NCBI RefSeq assembly: GCF_900177345.1
Contig: NZ_FWZT01000018.1
Location: 1-64,000, forward strand
Direction of reading: 5' to 3'
DNA: 64,000 nucleotides
From: Pseudobacteriovorax antillogorgiicola
GTDB taxonomy: Bacteria; Bdellovibrionota_B; Oligoflexia; Oligoflexales; Oligoflexaceae
The position numbers and the translations under genes were made by a program. The notes below the pieces were generated by a model. The model ran no database searches. It saw only the letters and a program-made list of their open reading frames with translations, and was not told where the DNA came from. This document shows positions 16,072-24,829 of the stretch, piece by piece; the first letter of the stretch is position 1; each line of letters begins with the position of its first letter.

Positions 16072-17280
16072 ATGTACGTTCAAAAATCGAGCTTAGCAGC
16101 GATTTTTTTCCTATTTTCGTGTATAGCCTGCACTAGTGACGAAGCACTCGATACGCGCCAGCCATCGGACGTTTCCGGCGCAGAATCAACCAATTCTGGT
16201 GGCGAAGATCAAGGCGCTGATCAGCAAGGCCAACCAACCGATGGTACTACCAGTCCGGAACTAGGCATTCAGCTTAGGTCAGGCTCGAACATCATCAGTT
16301 GGCAAGAAATCCCCGACGCCAAGTCGTACAACCTATTGGTTTCCAATCAACCTATCAGTTCCCTCGATGGCGTCACAGTCATCAGGGGAGTGAAAAGCCC
16401 CTACACCCATATCAAGGTTGCTGAAGGGCGCACCTACTATGGGGTTTCTGTCGTTTACGAGGGAGTGGAAAAATTTCCTGAGATCTTCGTTGATGACCAA
16501 CCTGGCCCCAAACTTCGAGACTGCCTCGATGCAGCTGATGCCAAGCTCCTCAGTTATGAAGCAATCTTTGCAGCCGGGCCATATCGTGATTGCTACACTT
16601 TTGTTGATGGTGTGGCGACCCTTACTAACTTGGATCTCTCCAATCAAGGGATCACAGATTTAAGTCCTATTCAAGATGCCTTGGCCCTTGAGCAACTTAA
16701 TCTAGCTGGCAATGATCTCACCAGCATTGAGATTCTAGGTCAATTTGAAAAACTTACGAATTTGGACTTGAGCGACAATCCTAACCTGACATCAATTGCG
16801 AGTCTTGCAGGGCTGGTAGAGCTGAGAAGCTTTGCGGCAGCCAGGACGCAGGTTGCGAATGTCGATGTATTAAAAGACTCCGTAGAAATGATGGCATTAA
16901 ATCTCACAAGTACTCCTCTTACCGATCTGTCGCCACTACAGAAGCTTGTGAAAATTGAATCTTTGGTTTTGGATGGCGTTCTAGTCGCTAAAGCAGAGGC
17001 AACTTGTCCCACAGTGACAACAAGCGCAAGCCTTAGCGCTTTCTGCTTGGAAGGAGTGACGATCGCATATCAGCCTCACATTGAAAAGCTCAATCAGCTC
17101 CACTGCTTGGGTTGCCATCCAAACTTCAACGAAGCGACCCTTACGCAACTAGCGGCTGTAGCCAATCAAATGATTCAAGATGGTGTGATGCCAAAGAATC
17201 GCGATCCTCTTTCAGCTTCCGATATGGCGATATTCCAAGCCTGGGTAAACAGTATCCCGCCACCGGTGGAAGACGATTAG
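16072..17280 (+). CDS. lipoprotein fusing leucine-rich repeats to a cytochrome c-like heme domain
   Basis: From the ATG at 16072 (GAGGGG upstream) the 402-residue product has a lipoprotein signal with Cys20, an acidic linker, a fibronectin-III-like segment (about 62-145), then four to five leucine-rich repeats of the internalin/LRR_4 type (about 182-300: NLDLSNQGITDLSPIQ and similar). The C-terminal 65 residues hold CLGCH at 345-349, a c-type heme motif, with Met373 in DGVMPK as the plausible axial ligand, resembling the small heme domains of Planctomycete-type surface cytochromes. It overlaps the convergent response regulator by 4 bases. The fusion suggests surface adhesion plus redox sensing or electron transfer; the function is inferred. 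Confidence 0.75.
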   Translation: MYVQKSSLAAIFFLFSCIACTSDEALDTRQPSDVSGAESTNSGGEDQGADQQGQPTDGTTSPELGIQLRSGSNIISWQEIPDAKSYNLLVSNQPISSLDGVTVIRGVKSPYTHIKVAEGRTYYGVSVVYEGVEKFPEIFVDDQPGPKLRDCLDAADAKLLSYEAIFAAGPYRDCYTFVDGVATLTNLDLSNQGITDLSPIQDALALEQLNLAGNDLTSIEILGQFEKLTNLDLSDNPNLTSIASLAGLVELRSFAAARTQVANVDVLKDSVEMMALNLTSTPLTDLSPLQKLVKIESLVLDGVLVAKAEATCPTVTTSASLSAFCLEGVTIAYQPHIEKLNQLHCLGCHPNFNEATLTQLAAVANQMIQDGVMPKNRDPLSASDMAIFQAWVNSIPPPVEDD

Positions 17281-17993
17281 GAAGCTTCGCCAATAAACTG
17301 GCCGCGGATGGCCATTGAACGAATTTCTTTTGCAACAGTCTCGGATAGACCAATAAAGCGACAGCGCACTGAGTATTTGCCGAAGGCATCCCGTCGGCAT
17401 TTATTCACTTTAAGGGAATAGAGCCCTTCTGCTTTTAGCACTTGATTGAGGCGCTTAGACTGCATTTCGAGCTGGGTTTCTGGTTTTATAAATGCTGTCG
17501 AAAAAAGCAGCACTGAAAGCTCGTCAATGCCCCTGATTTCGATGTCTGGACAGATATCCAAGTTTAAAAGCTCTGCTCTAATCTTGACTCTCAGGTGGCT
17601 ATATCCCTCGATGAGCTCAGGCTTCTTTAGTAATATCCCAACTTTAGAAAGTAAGTTCTCAGGAAAGATCGGCTTGATGATGTAGTCGGCACCGCCACTT
17701 TTGATGGCTTTTACCACGGAGTCTTTCTCCTTGATACCTGACATGAAACAAACTTTTAAGTCGCGCTCGCCTTTAATTTGTTCGATTGTATCCATCACCT
17801 TGTAGCCATCGATATCAGGAAGGATAATATCTAGGAGAACCAAAACAATATCGGTTTGAACCTTCACAGTTTGAATAGCCTGTGATCCAGAGCTTGCCTC
17901 GACACATTCGAAGCCTGCTTTTTTGAGAGTTCGTTTGACCAACATCCGGATTTCCGGCATATCGTCAACAATTAAAATCTTCTCCGGATACAT
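17277..17993 (-). CDS. response regulator: REC plus degenerate PilZ-like domain
   Basis: The N-terminal receiver is intact: ILIVDD (acid pair), phosphoacceptor Asp in LVLLDIILPDIDG, Ser/Thr position in CFMSG and Lys in IIKPIFP. The C-terminal 105 residues begin LRVKIRAELLNLDICPDIEI and end VRCRFIGLSETVAKEIRSM, the outline of a PilZ barrel but without the RxxxR c-di-GMP motif, so nucleotide binding is doubtful. AGGA precedes the ATG at 17993 by 6 bases. A promoter resembling the flagellar sigma-28 type lies just upstream. No histidine kinase is adjacent, although one is coded 1.2 kb away at 19203-20543. Confidence 0.75.
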   Translation of the reverse strand: MYPEKILIVDDMPEIRMLVKRTLKKAGFECVEASSGSQAIQTVKVQTDIVLVLLDIILPDIDGYKVMDTIEQIKGERDLKVCFMSGIKEKDSVVKAIKSGGADYIIKPIFPENLLSKVGILLKKPELIEGYSHLRVKIRAELLNLDICPDIEIRGIDELSVLLFSTAFIKPETQLEMQSKRLNQVLKAEGLYSLKVNKCRRDAFGKYSVRCRFIGLSETVAKEIRSMAIRGQFIGEAS

Positions 17994-18022
17994 TTCGGGT
18001 CCTACATTGAATCCAATCCTTT

Positions 18023-18049
18023 TTATCGACTTTCTGCGCCAAAACTAAA
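18023..18049 (-). promoter_or_regulatory. candidate sigma-28 (FliA) type promoter
   Basis: On the minus strand TTTAGTTT is followed after 11 bases by GTCGATAA, 13 of 16 matches to the TAAAGTTT-N11-GCCGATAA pattern at the exact spacing. The -10 element ends 30 bases before the response regulator ATG at 17993. Known for enterobacterial FliA; use here is inference. Confidence 0.4.
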
Positions 18050-18178
18050 CTTATGATTGTTGGAAATCGGTGAAATGACTCCAGTTTCATAAAAGGTCCA
18101 AATTTACCGTAAAGGAATAGAATTCAGCAGACTTAAACCGAAGGTAAGAGTGTAGTTATTGATTTTATCGGAGAAGCT

Positions 18179-18586
18179 ATGAGCGAAGTCTACGAAATTG
18201 ATCATCACCGTCTAAGCGAACTCTACGACTTGCTGCATCATCATGATCTAACTTTTGTTAAGCATGCAACCTATCAAATGTTCCATCTTTTTGGTAGCCC
18301 TCTGCACAACTTTTGGACCAATGAGAACCAAGCGTTCGGGGTTTACCTCTGCTACTTCAAGCTAGCCCGAAAGCTGGCCAAAGCAGAGTTTATAGCAGCG
18401 ATTCAAAAAGGCCATGTGCCAGACGAAGGAATCTTCAGTGAAGATGAAAAGTTGCTGGTGCTCAACGAGCATCACTTGCGACACCAAGCTCTGCGAGTTC
18501 GCGAGTTCCTCATGGATCTAGCGGAAGAGTTTGACTACGAAATTTGGTTGATTGAGTCGGGAGTTCAAATCCCTTTTGTCCACTGA
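18179..18586 (+). CDS. hypothetical soluble protein (135 aa)
   Basis: No family recognised. The product is rich in His (HHRLSELYDLLHHHD at the start, NEHHLRHQALR later) and aromatic residues and appears all-helical, with no signal or membrane segment. GGAG lies 5 bases before the ATG. The N-terminal His cluster could bind metal, though this is speculation. It is divergent from the REC/PilZ-like regulator, with about 185 bases of shared upstream DNA, and is followed in the same direction by a receiver-only gene. Confidence 0.6.
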   Translation: MSEVYEIDHHRLSELYDLLHHHDLTFVKHATYQMFHLFGSPLHNFWTNENQAFGVYLCYFKLARKLAKAEFIAAIQKGHVPDEGIFSEDEKLLVLNEHHLRHQALRVREFLMDLAEEFDYEIWLIESGVQIPFVH

Positions 18587-18794
18587 AACGGGGCCCTTTG
18601 GGTCTCATCCTCCGTGTGCAGTTAGGGCTGTGGTAATATACACCGCTTCAAAGGTCTGATTCAAAGGCGACTTACCTTGTCTTACAAGAAAAATTTATCC
18701 GGCTGCATCTTCAGAAGAGAAGCTATTTTTATATGATACTGGTAAACTGTAACATGGTGTAACGTTACGGCTCATTTCAAAATTGGAGCGTCCA

Positions 18795-19181
18795 GTGCCA
18801 GATCAGACGAAACTTATGGTTGTTGATGATAACCAAGTCAATCTTGAGCTTTTAGAGCGTCGCTTGGTCAATCGAGGCTTTGAAGTGATTCGGGTGTCGA
18901 ATGCCTTGGAGGTGTTGGCTAAGGCTAAGGAGCATCGTCCTGACCTAATTGTCCTGGATCTATATATGCCTGAAAAGGATGGCTTTGAGACTGCGGCCGA
19001 GCTGAAGGCTGATGCTGAACTCAATAAGATCCCGATTCTAGGTTACACCGCTGCCCTGTTTGATGCTGATTTTCTTAAAGCGAAAGAAGCCGGTTGTGAT
19101 GACGTTTGCGCTAAAGATGGTGACATCAAATCCCTCCTCAGAGTTGTCCACAAGTTGCTCGATCTCCCAGAGGTCTCGTAG
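18795..19181 (+). CDS. single-domain response regulator (CheY-like)
   Basis: A stand-alone receiver of 128 residues with acid pair VVDDNQ, phosphoacceptor Asp in LIVLDLYMPEKDG, Thr in GYTAAL and the lysine region CAKDGD. It has no output domain, so it must pass the signal by protein contact or act in a phosphorelay. The start is GTG at 18795 with GGAG 6 bases upstream; the TTG at 18783 overlaps that site. It is convergent with the REC/histidine kinase gene at 19203, separated by 21 bases, and may be its partner. Confidence 0.78.
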   Translation: MPDQTKLMVVDDNQVNLELLERRLVNRGFEVIRVSNALEVLAKAKEHRPDLIVLDLYMPEKDGFETAAELKADAELNKIPILGYTAALFDADFLKAKEAGCDDVCAKDGDIKSLLRVVHKLLDLPEVS

Positions 19182-19202
19182 ACACCTTTCTTTGAATGGC
19201 AC

Positions 19203-20543
19203 TTAGTTTACCTTTTCAGCTCTTGGCTCAGGGTGGGGAATTACTTTGTGAAAGCGAAGGACAAAGCAGGTATTGGGGTTATTCATATCCAGCTCAAAAT
19301 CTCCTGCGTGATCTCGAACATAACTTTGCGCAAGGCTTAGTCCCAGGCCTGTACCCTTACCGACATCCTTAGTTGTAAAAAATGGTTGTAAAATCTTGTC
19401 AGCGATCTCCACGGGAATGCCTTCTCCTGAGTCGATGAATCGAATTTCGAACATATCGCCAATGTCTTCTATAGTGACATGAACCGCCTTTTCAGGCTTG
19501 TCCAACTCGATGAGGGCGTCATGGGCATTGTTCAAGAGATTAATAAATATTTGTACGATTTTAGTGTAGTCGCATTCGATAGCCCAATCTTCAGGAATCT
19601 CTTGAACCTCAAGCTCGATTCCTCGGGATTTAAACTTTTCGTGGCAGATGTCCATACAGTCTTGAAGCATCATCTTCAATTTGTGCTTCTGGTGCTCTAA
19701 TTGCATGTTCTGATGGGAAACCGATAACATCGATTGAATGATTCGAGAAATTCGATTGCTGGTCTCAAGAATCTTATCGCTGACTTCGATAATTTTATCC
19801 TCTTCAAGCTGAGATCGCTTTACCATTTTCATCAACCGACTAGCGTTGCCTGCTATGATTCCAAGAGGATTATTAATCTCGTGGGCAATTCCCCCAGCCA
19901 TCTCGCCAAGGGCCGCTAACTTTGAAGCCTGAATACGCAGAGCGCGTTCCTCATCGAGGCATTTTGTCCGTTCATTGAGCAAGTTTTCTAAGTTCTCAAG
20001 ATAATAGCGGGCATCAAACGCATAGTTCCACTTGGCTGTGAGGCTAGCAGCCATTTGTCGAATCTCGACAGGGTCGAAGGGCTTTTTGAGAAGCAATAGT
20101 CGCTGGGTATCGCCGAGGTACTCAGAAATCTCTGATAGAGAGTGATCCGAGTATGCCGTACACAAGACAATTTCGGTGAAGGGTGATGTCGCCCATATTC
20201 TTCGAATGGTTTCGAGCCCATCAATCCCCGGGGGCATTCTCATGTCCACAAAGGCAACCGCGTAAGGGCTTTGCTCATCTTGGGATTTTTGAACAAGTTG
20301 GACAGCGTCCATTCCCTGAAAAGCAGAGTCGACAGTATAATCCTGACTTCGAACTTGAGGCCTCTCTTTGACAGACTCTCCAAAAAGGCTGGCTTCAAGG
20401 TGGTCGAGGCTACTATCGCGGGATGCGCTTTGGGTCAGGAGGCGCTTGAAATCGTCGTGAATAGCCACGTTATCATCAACAATTAAGATTCTCTTGTTTG
20501 ATGATTTCAAGATCTCTCCTGCTAGGCCTTCGGTTCGATTCAT
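19203..20543 (-). CDS. REC-histidine kinase hybrid (receiver first)
   Basis: The 446-residue protein has an N-terminal receiver (ILIVDDN; phosphoacceptor in [12 protein letters not shown]; Lys in LLKKPFDP), a coiled-coil linker, then HisKA with the phosphorylated His in [12 protein letters not shown] and a HATPase_c domain ([28 protein letters not shown]). It has no transmembrane segment and therefore senses through the receiver or a partner in the cytoplasm. The receiver-before-kinase order means it is itself controlled by an upstream phosphodonor. The start is ATG 20543; an in-frame GTG 9 bases upstream is possible, and neither has a clear ribosome site. The phosphopantetheinyl transferase gene lies 210 bases upstream. 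Confidence 0.82.
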   Translation of the reverse strand: MNRTEGLAGEILKSSNKRILIVDDNVAIHDDFKRLLTQSASRDSSLDHLEASLFGESVKERPQVRSQDYTVDSAFQGMDAVQLVQKSQDEQSPYAVAFVDMRMPPGIDGLETIRRIWATSPFTEIVLCTAYSDHSLSEISEYLGDTQRLLLLKKPFDPVEIRQMAASLTAKWNYAFDARYYLENLENLLNERTKCLDEERALRIQASKLAALGEMAGGIAHEINNPLGIIAGNASRLMKMVKRSQLEEDKIIEVSDKILETSNRISRIIQSMLSVSHQNMQLEHQKHKLKMMLQDCMDICHEKFKSRGIELEVQEIPEDWAIECDYTKIVQIFINLLNNAHDALIELDKPEKAVHVTIEDIGDMFEIRFIDSGEGIPVEIADKILQPFFTTKDVGKGTGLGLSLAQSYVRDHAGDFELDMNNPNTCFVLRFHKVIPHPEPRAEKVN

Positions 20544-20755
20544 AATTAACACAGTATTCGGTGTTATCCAGACATTAATTTAATAGGAATTAGTCAGCTA
20601 GTCCGAAGAAGCCATATTTGAATTCTGAACGACTAGAAAAGTGATGCCATATTATGTGGTTTCGTTCGGTTTATGAGCCGTCCTTGTCAATTTTTTTCGT
20701 GGTCAAAAGTATGAAATCTGATAGAAACGTAAGATCTGGAGTTCCCTGTTTAGGT

Positions 20756-21454
20756 TTATATCATCAAAAATTTCTCATAAACTTTGCTTGGGAGCATGGT
20801 TTTAGTCAAGCATAGATCCTCGCGAAATTGAAACGCAGTCTCAAATTGAAACCCCTTTGGAAAGCATCCCACAGCATTCACCAGCTCCAACGTACCGCTG
20901 AACTGACCAGAAGTTCTGTCTTCTAAAATCTGAGTTAATTTTGCTTCATGGAAACCAAAGAAAGTTTTGACAAGGGGGAAAATGCATTTGAACAGGCTTT
21001 CTTTAGCAGAAAAAACTAGTGTTAGTGTCTGACGCCTATCAAGTGGTATCCCCGTCTCCAAAAGCTTATCAAGCTCTTGTGGGCAGCAGATATATTTGGC
21101 CATACCTTTGCTGTCGTTTTCTATCAATCGTTCTGCATCGAGGCCCAAACCTGCGAATTCTTGTCGAAATCCTACGAGCGCACCCGCGTAGCCTTGAGTG
21201 TGGGTAATCGATCCGATCAGGCTGGGTGGCCACTGAGGTGAGCGATCCTCATTGATGGGAAGAGTCTCTCCAAAATATTGACCAGTCAGTTGTGATATTC
21301 CATTTGCTGCACACTTGCGACCCGCTAGAAATTCTACCTGCCTCTTAAGAACAGCTCTATCGAGAGCTTCAGGGATGATCAACCCTTGACCAATCAGCCG
21401 TTCTCTCTCTTCCCAACTTACTGAAAACTCGATTTCCGTGTGTATAACTTTCAT
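20756..21454 (-). CDS. 4'-phosphopantetheinyl transferase (EntD/Sfp type)
   Basis: Transfers the phosphopantetheine arm of CoA to carrier proteins. The 232-residue sequence has the expected motifs: IGSITHTQGYAGALVG, then GLDAERLI with the magnesium-binding Asp/Glu, and FSAKESLFKCIFPLV, the (F/W)xxKExxxK signature. This is the EntD-like subgroup that activates peptide or polyketide synthetases and fatty-acid carriers; no synthetase gene is present here, so its target lies elsewhere. The ATG at 21454 has only a weak GAG nearby; an in-frame TTG is 9 bases upstream. Confidence 0.82.
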   Translation of the reverse strand: MKVIHTEIEFSVSWEERERLIGQGLIIPEALDRAVLKRQVEFLAGRKCAANGISQLTGQYFGETLPINEDRSPQWPPSLIGSITHTQGYAGALVGFRQEFAGLGLDAERLIENDSKGMAKYICCPQELDKLLETGIPLDRRQTLTLVFSAKESLFKCIFPLVKTFFGFHEAKLTQILEDRTSGQFSGTLELVNAVGCFPKGFQFETAFQFREDLCLTKTMLPSKVYEKFLMI

Positions 21455-21474
21455 GATTCTCAATCAAAGCAATG

Positions 21475-21500
21475 AAAAAAGCCCCACCAGATGGTGAGGC
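21475..21500 (-). terminator. rho-independent terminator of the vWA lipoprotein gene
   Basis: On the minus strand GCCTCACC / GGTGGGGC form an 8-bp stem with one G-U pair and loop ATCT, followed by six T. It starts 24 bases after the stop of the gene at 21525-23642. Confidence 0.85.
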
Positions 21501-21524
21501 TTATGTGTTTTATACTATTTTGAT

Positions 21525-23642
21525 TTAGTTGCCAAACTCGTAGTAAACGTCAACTTTGGCACCAATTGGTAGCTCTCCTGTAAGAGTTATGAAAGTTCCC
21601 TCTCGAGTATAATCGGTGAACAGTTGGCCATCCACGTAGATCTTCCATGTTCCCTGGTTCGGCGTCAGTACAGATGCCGCGTCAAACTCATTCCGGAGTG
21701 CTACATAGGTGTAGCTGACATCGAATTCGGTTTGAGCATCCACAATACAGGTACTTTTGAGGTTTGCCTCCATCAGTTCGAAACCGTTGCCAACCATACA
21801 GTCGCTGACTCCAGATAGCACCTCAAGAGTGTTTTCCAGTGGAGTCTGTGGTAGGGTAAACATCTTCTCCTCAGTATCATCAGCTTCGTACTTGAGAGTT
21901 AGCTTGCGGTTCTCTTCATGATCCGCTGCATTGATGGTGATTGTGTTTGCTTGCTTTTCGAAGCTCAATTCAGTGTCGTTATAGAACAGTTTGAAATCTC
22001 TCGGGTTCTGACCACCAATCATAACGTTGTAAGCCAACTGAGGACCGTCAAGATTTTCGTAGGTGATCTTCACGGTGTAACCATCCGCCGGAGCATCAGT
22101 GAGTGTAACTTTCTTTGTGGCCGCAGCGTATGTGAAATTATTGGTTTCTACATCTTCTACGAATACCTTTACTGCGTTCGCGCGAGGTGTACCCTGAACA
22201 GAGAATTCTTTCAAGAGAGCGGTGTCTCGTCGGTACTCTGCTATGACAACCGCATTAGCTGCCGGGATTGGATCGAAGGTAATGGTTTGGCCATTAAGTG
22301 TATACTGGCCAGCGTTCAGAGCGACGCCATTCACTTTCACAGACAGGGTGCCAGCAGCCGGCTTTTCTGCTAGATCCATGGTGCTAAACATCGTGGTTTT
22401 ACCTTGTGTGTAGCTGGCATGGATCTTAGAATTTACCGGTGGCTCCTTGCCTTGGTTAAAAGTAAGTGTTTTACCGTTCAAAGTGTAGTCTCCAGCATCA
22501 ACTGCTGTCTTTACACCGTTAACTTCAACTTCGACCACAAGGCTCCCAGCATCAGGGATTGCTGTCAATTCCCATTGAGCCCGCAAGATCTTAGAGATAT
22601 TCTGCGAGATCAAGTTAAGAGTCGTTGAGTAATCGTTGTCGCAAATGTCGCCGTAATTTTTTTGACCGTTGGCATTATACTCGACCAAAGCCTTGTACTG
22701 GGCCGCATTCTTGTAGGCTGTACTACAAGGGTCTGCTGGATCACTAAAGATTCCGTAGAATCCGGCATCCATACCTACAGTTCTATTCAAAGTATTTTGC
22801 ATATAGTCGATGAGGTACTGTTGCGTGTTCCAAGGATCATTACCACAACCATTGCCATCCGAGCAGTTATCTTCGTCACTGACGATAAGTACGGCAATGG
22901 ACGAGTCGGTACGGACCCAAGGTGTCGAGCTACAGGCCAAACCTTCCACAGCCCGTCTGATACCTTGCTCGTTACCAGAACCGCTGGTTCCCACTTTCAC
23001 AGCGTCTTTGAATAGCTGGTCTGCATCCTGATCACTAGTTGTGATCAGTCGGTGGATACAGGAGTCTGAAGGGTCGGTAGTTGTAAAAGCTATTTGCCAA
23101 TCAGTATCGGTAACAGCTGATAGAAGGGAGCTAAGCTTTGTTGAAAGGTTGTTCTGCTCCTGGCTCATGGAACCCGAGTTATCGATAACGACAAGGATAT
23201 CCAAAAGGCCTTTCGAAGTTTCTTGGTCGAACATCTCGTTGTAAGCTTGGCCAGGTGTTCCCTGGGTTTTCATATCCATTAGAGGCGTTCGGACAATTTG
23301 ATTGTGGTTGTCGGTCTTGTTAGAGTAGTTGTTTGTCAGATTGATTGTAGTTGCTAGTTTCTTATCATCGAGCGAAAATTGAAAAGCGCCCTGAGCTTCC
23401 TGAGCAGCAATGAATGAAAACAACTGAGAGTCGGCAGCCTCGAATGGGTTGCGCGCTTCAACGGTTGTTTCTTCTAGAATTGTAGTAGGTAACACAGTGA
23501 CGTTGGATTCTGCTGTCTTCGCTTGAGCGTCTTGCGAAAGCTCTTCTTCTTCGTTCACAGGGGCTGCGCCCTCGGTGAAGCTGGATTCATTACACCCTGA
23601 ACCCAAAAAAATAAACAAAATGGCTGGTAAAACCTTACGCAT
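21525..23642 (-). CDS. vWA-domain lipoprotein with tandem C-terminal modules
   Basis: A 705-residue surface or periplasmic lipoprotein: signal peptide ending FLGSGC (Cys17), an acidic linker, a von Willebrand factor A domain from about 147 to 360 with the metal site DNSGSMS (Asp154-Ser160), and paired Cys near 195-335. From about 366 to the end come five to six degenerate beta-rich modules of 60-75 residues recognisable by V.VNGV...AGxYTLNGxT(L/I)TF..P.....V...Y, comparable to Ig-like repeats in adhesins. Such proteins bind ligands or partner proteins outside the cell. AGGGG lies 8 bases before the ATG, and a terminator follows. It is divergent from an outer-membrane protein gene. Confidence 0.78.
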   Translation of the reverse strand: MRKVLPAILFIFLGSGCNESSFTEGAAPVNEEEELSQDAQAKTAESNVTVLPTTILEETTVEARNPFEAADSQLFSFIAAQEAQGAFQFSLDDKKLATTINLTNNYSNKTDNHNQIVRTPLMDMKTQGTPGQAYNEMFDQETSKGLLDILVVIDNSGSMSQEQNNLSTKLSSLLSAVTDTDWQIAFTTTDPSDSCIHRLITTSDQDADQLFKDAVKVGTSGSGNEQGIRRAVEGLACSSTPWVRTDSSIAVLIVSDEDNCSDGNGCGNDPWNTQQYLIDYMQNTLNRTVGMDAGFYGIFSDPADPCSTAYKNAAQYKALVEYNANGQKNYGDICDNDYSTTLNLISQNISKILRAQWELTAIPDAGSLVVEVEVNGVKTAVDAGDYTLNGKTLTFNQGKEPPVNSKIHASYTQGKTTMFSTMDLAEKPAAGTLSVKVNGVALNAGQYTLNGQTITFDPIPAANAVVIAEYRRDTALLKEFSVQGTPRANAVKVFVEDVETNNFTYAAATKKVTLTDAPADGYTVKITYENLDGPQLAYNVMIGGQNPRDFKLFYNDTELSFEKQANTITINAADHEENRKLTLKYEADDTEEKMFTLPQTPLENTLEVLSGVSDCMVGNGFELMEANLKSTCIVDAQTEFDVSYTYVALRNEFDAASVLTPNQGTWKIYVDGQLFTDYTREGTFITLTGELPIGAKVDVYYEFGN

Positions 23643-23840
23643 TGTTTGGCCCCTTCAAACTTTCTGTGACGTGACTCGCACCTATCTTTTCGGTTTGGCA
23701 ATCTGCAAACTGAAGGGGAATCTGTCAGTGATAAGAATTCTTCGCGGCTCCGTAAGGATTGATCTGACTTTTAAAATTAGTCCTTATATTTTGATATCTT
23801 ATATAATAGAAATCGAAGCAATTATTACGTGGCGGTAGCA

Positions 23841-24416
23841 ATGAAACCTGAGAGTTTTTCAAAAAATGAAAAGAAATCGATCCTCCTTCCGCGAAATTTG
23901 GAACTTAGGGCCGTAAGCCTTACATCAGTGATATTTTTTATAACATTTGGATTAAGTTCGCCTGTTTTAGCCAACTGGACTCTCAATCTCGGTTACCATA
24001 ACCCGCCGGGTGCTACGGTCGGAGTCAATTTCCTTTATTTTTCAAGCGATTGGGCCTTTGAAGTGGGTATTGGTTGGGTTGATGCAGACGCTGAAACAGA
24101 TGATGAAGACGATGATGCCGCGGATACTTCCGATGACGATGATGAGGATTCGGTCAGCGTTCGGGCTTCCGGAGCCTTGAATTTCAAGTACTTCCTAGGG
24201 AGTGGGGGCTTTCGACCCTATCTGCAAATCGGAGTTGGAGCTGGAATCGGAGCAAAGGCAGGTGATGACGACTCAGGAGTCGGTGCCGGAGTCGGGGGAG
24301 GCTACGGCGGCTTGGGGATCATGGCAGGCAGTCCTTCGTTCTATGGCTATGCATCATATAACATTGGTCGAGGGTCGGACGGCTTTATCCAGCTAGGATT
24401 TGGGTTCGACATTTAG
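23841..24416 (+). CDS. outer-membrane beta-barrel-like protein with acidic loop
   Basis: From the ATG at 23841 the 191-residue product has an unusually long N-terminal region (basic about 1-26, hydrophobic about 27-44 ending VLA) and then Gly- and aromatic-rich alternating segments ending GFIQLGFGFDI, a terminal Phe-containing strand typical of small outer-membrane barrels. Residues 81-103 are almost all Asp and Glu, forming a likely surface or periplasmic loop that could bind calcium. The ribosome site (GGCGG) is weak. It is divergent from the vWA lipoprotein. Barrel assignment is by composition, not by a named family. Confidence 0.6.
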   Translation: MKPESFSKNEKKSILLPRNLELRAVSLTSVIFFITFGLSSPVLANWTLNLGYHNPPGATVGVNFLYFSSDWAFEVGIGWVDADAETDDEDDDAADTSDDDDEDSVSVRASGALNFKYFLGSGGFRPYLQIGVGAGIGAKAGDDDSGVGAGVGGGYGGLGIMAGSPSFYGYASYNIGRGSDGFIQLGFGFDI

Positions 24417-24829
24417 AGGCTATAGTTAAATAGAAGCTCAAGTTTTGCCAAGGGCCTTCCCTGTCATACGACTTCGAACGGCTATCGAGGGCCAATATTT
24501 TTAGCTTCCTCCTAAGTCGCTGATGCCTAGTCACTTTTCTTCGAAGCACCGTGAGAATCGTGGTAGGCAATGCCTCACCTTTTCCAAAAATGAACCTATC
24601 TCAAGATTCCTCCCAAAAAATACTTTCCAGATACAGTTGATTCCGCTTCGTAAGCCCCTGTTTTGCCGCTCAAAATATTCATCAATTGCGAAATGTCACT
24701 TTCAGCTAAATTCCTAGGCTCCTCATTACGTTAAAAATAGAAATGAAACATGAGGCTCTCATCCCAGAGACATTAGAGGACATGTAAGAGTTACTTAAAA
24801 ACAGGCCTTGGGATTAGGAGAAAGCCAGG
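24417..24829. other. intergenic region of about 410 bp
   Basis: No gene is supported; the two open frames here (24385-24570 - and 24523-24717 +) lack ribosome sites and resemble nothing. No repeat or clear terminator was found. Confidence 0.4.

Noticed and set aside
18590-18612. GGGGCCC-TTT-GGGTCTC hairpin after the gene at 18179
   Set aside because: The stem depends on two G-U pairs and no T run follows, so it is not called as a terminator.
24385-24717. Small frames in the 24417-24829 gap
   Set aside because: No ribosome sites, and the composition is unlike neighbouring proteins.
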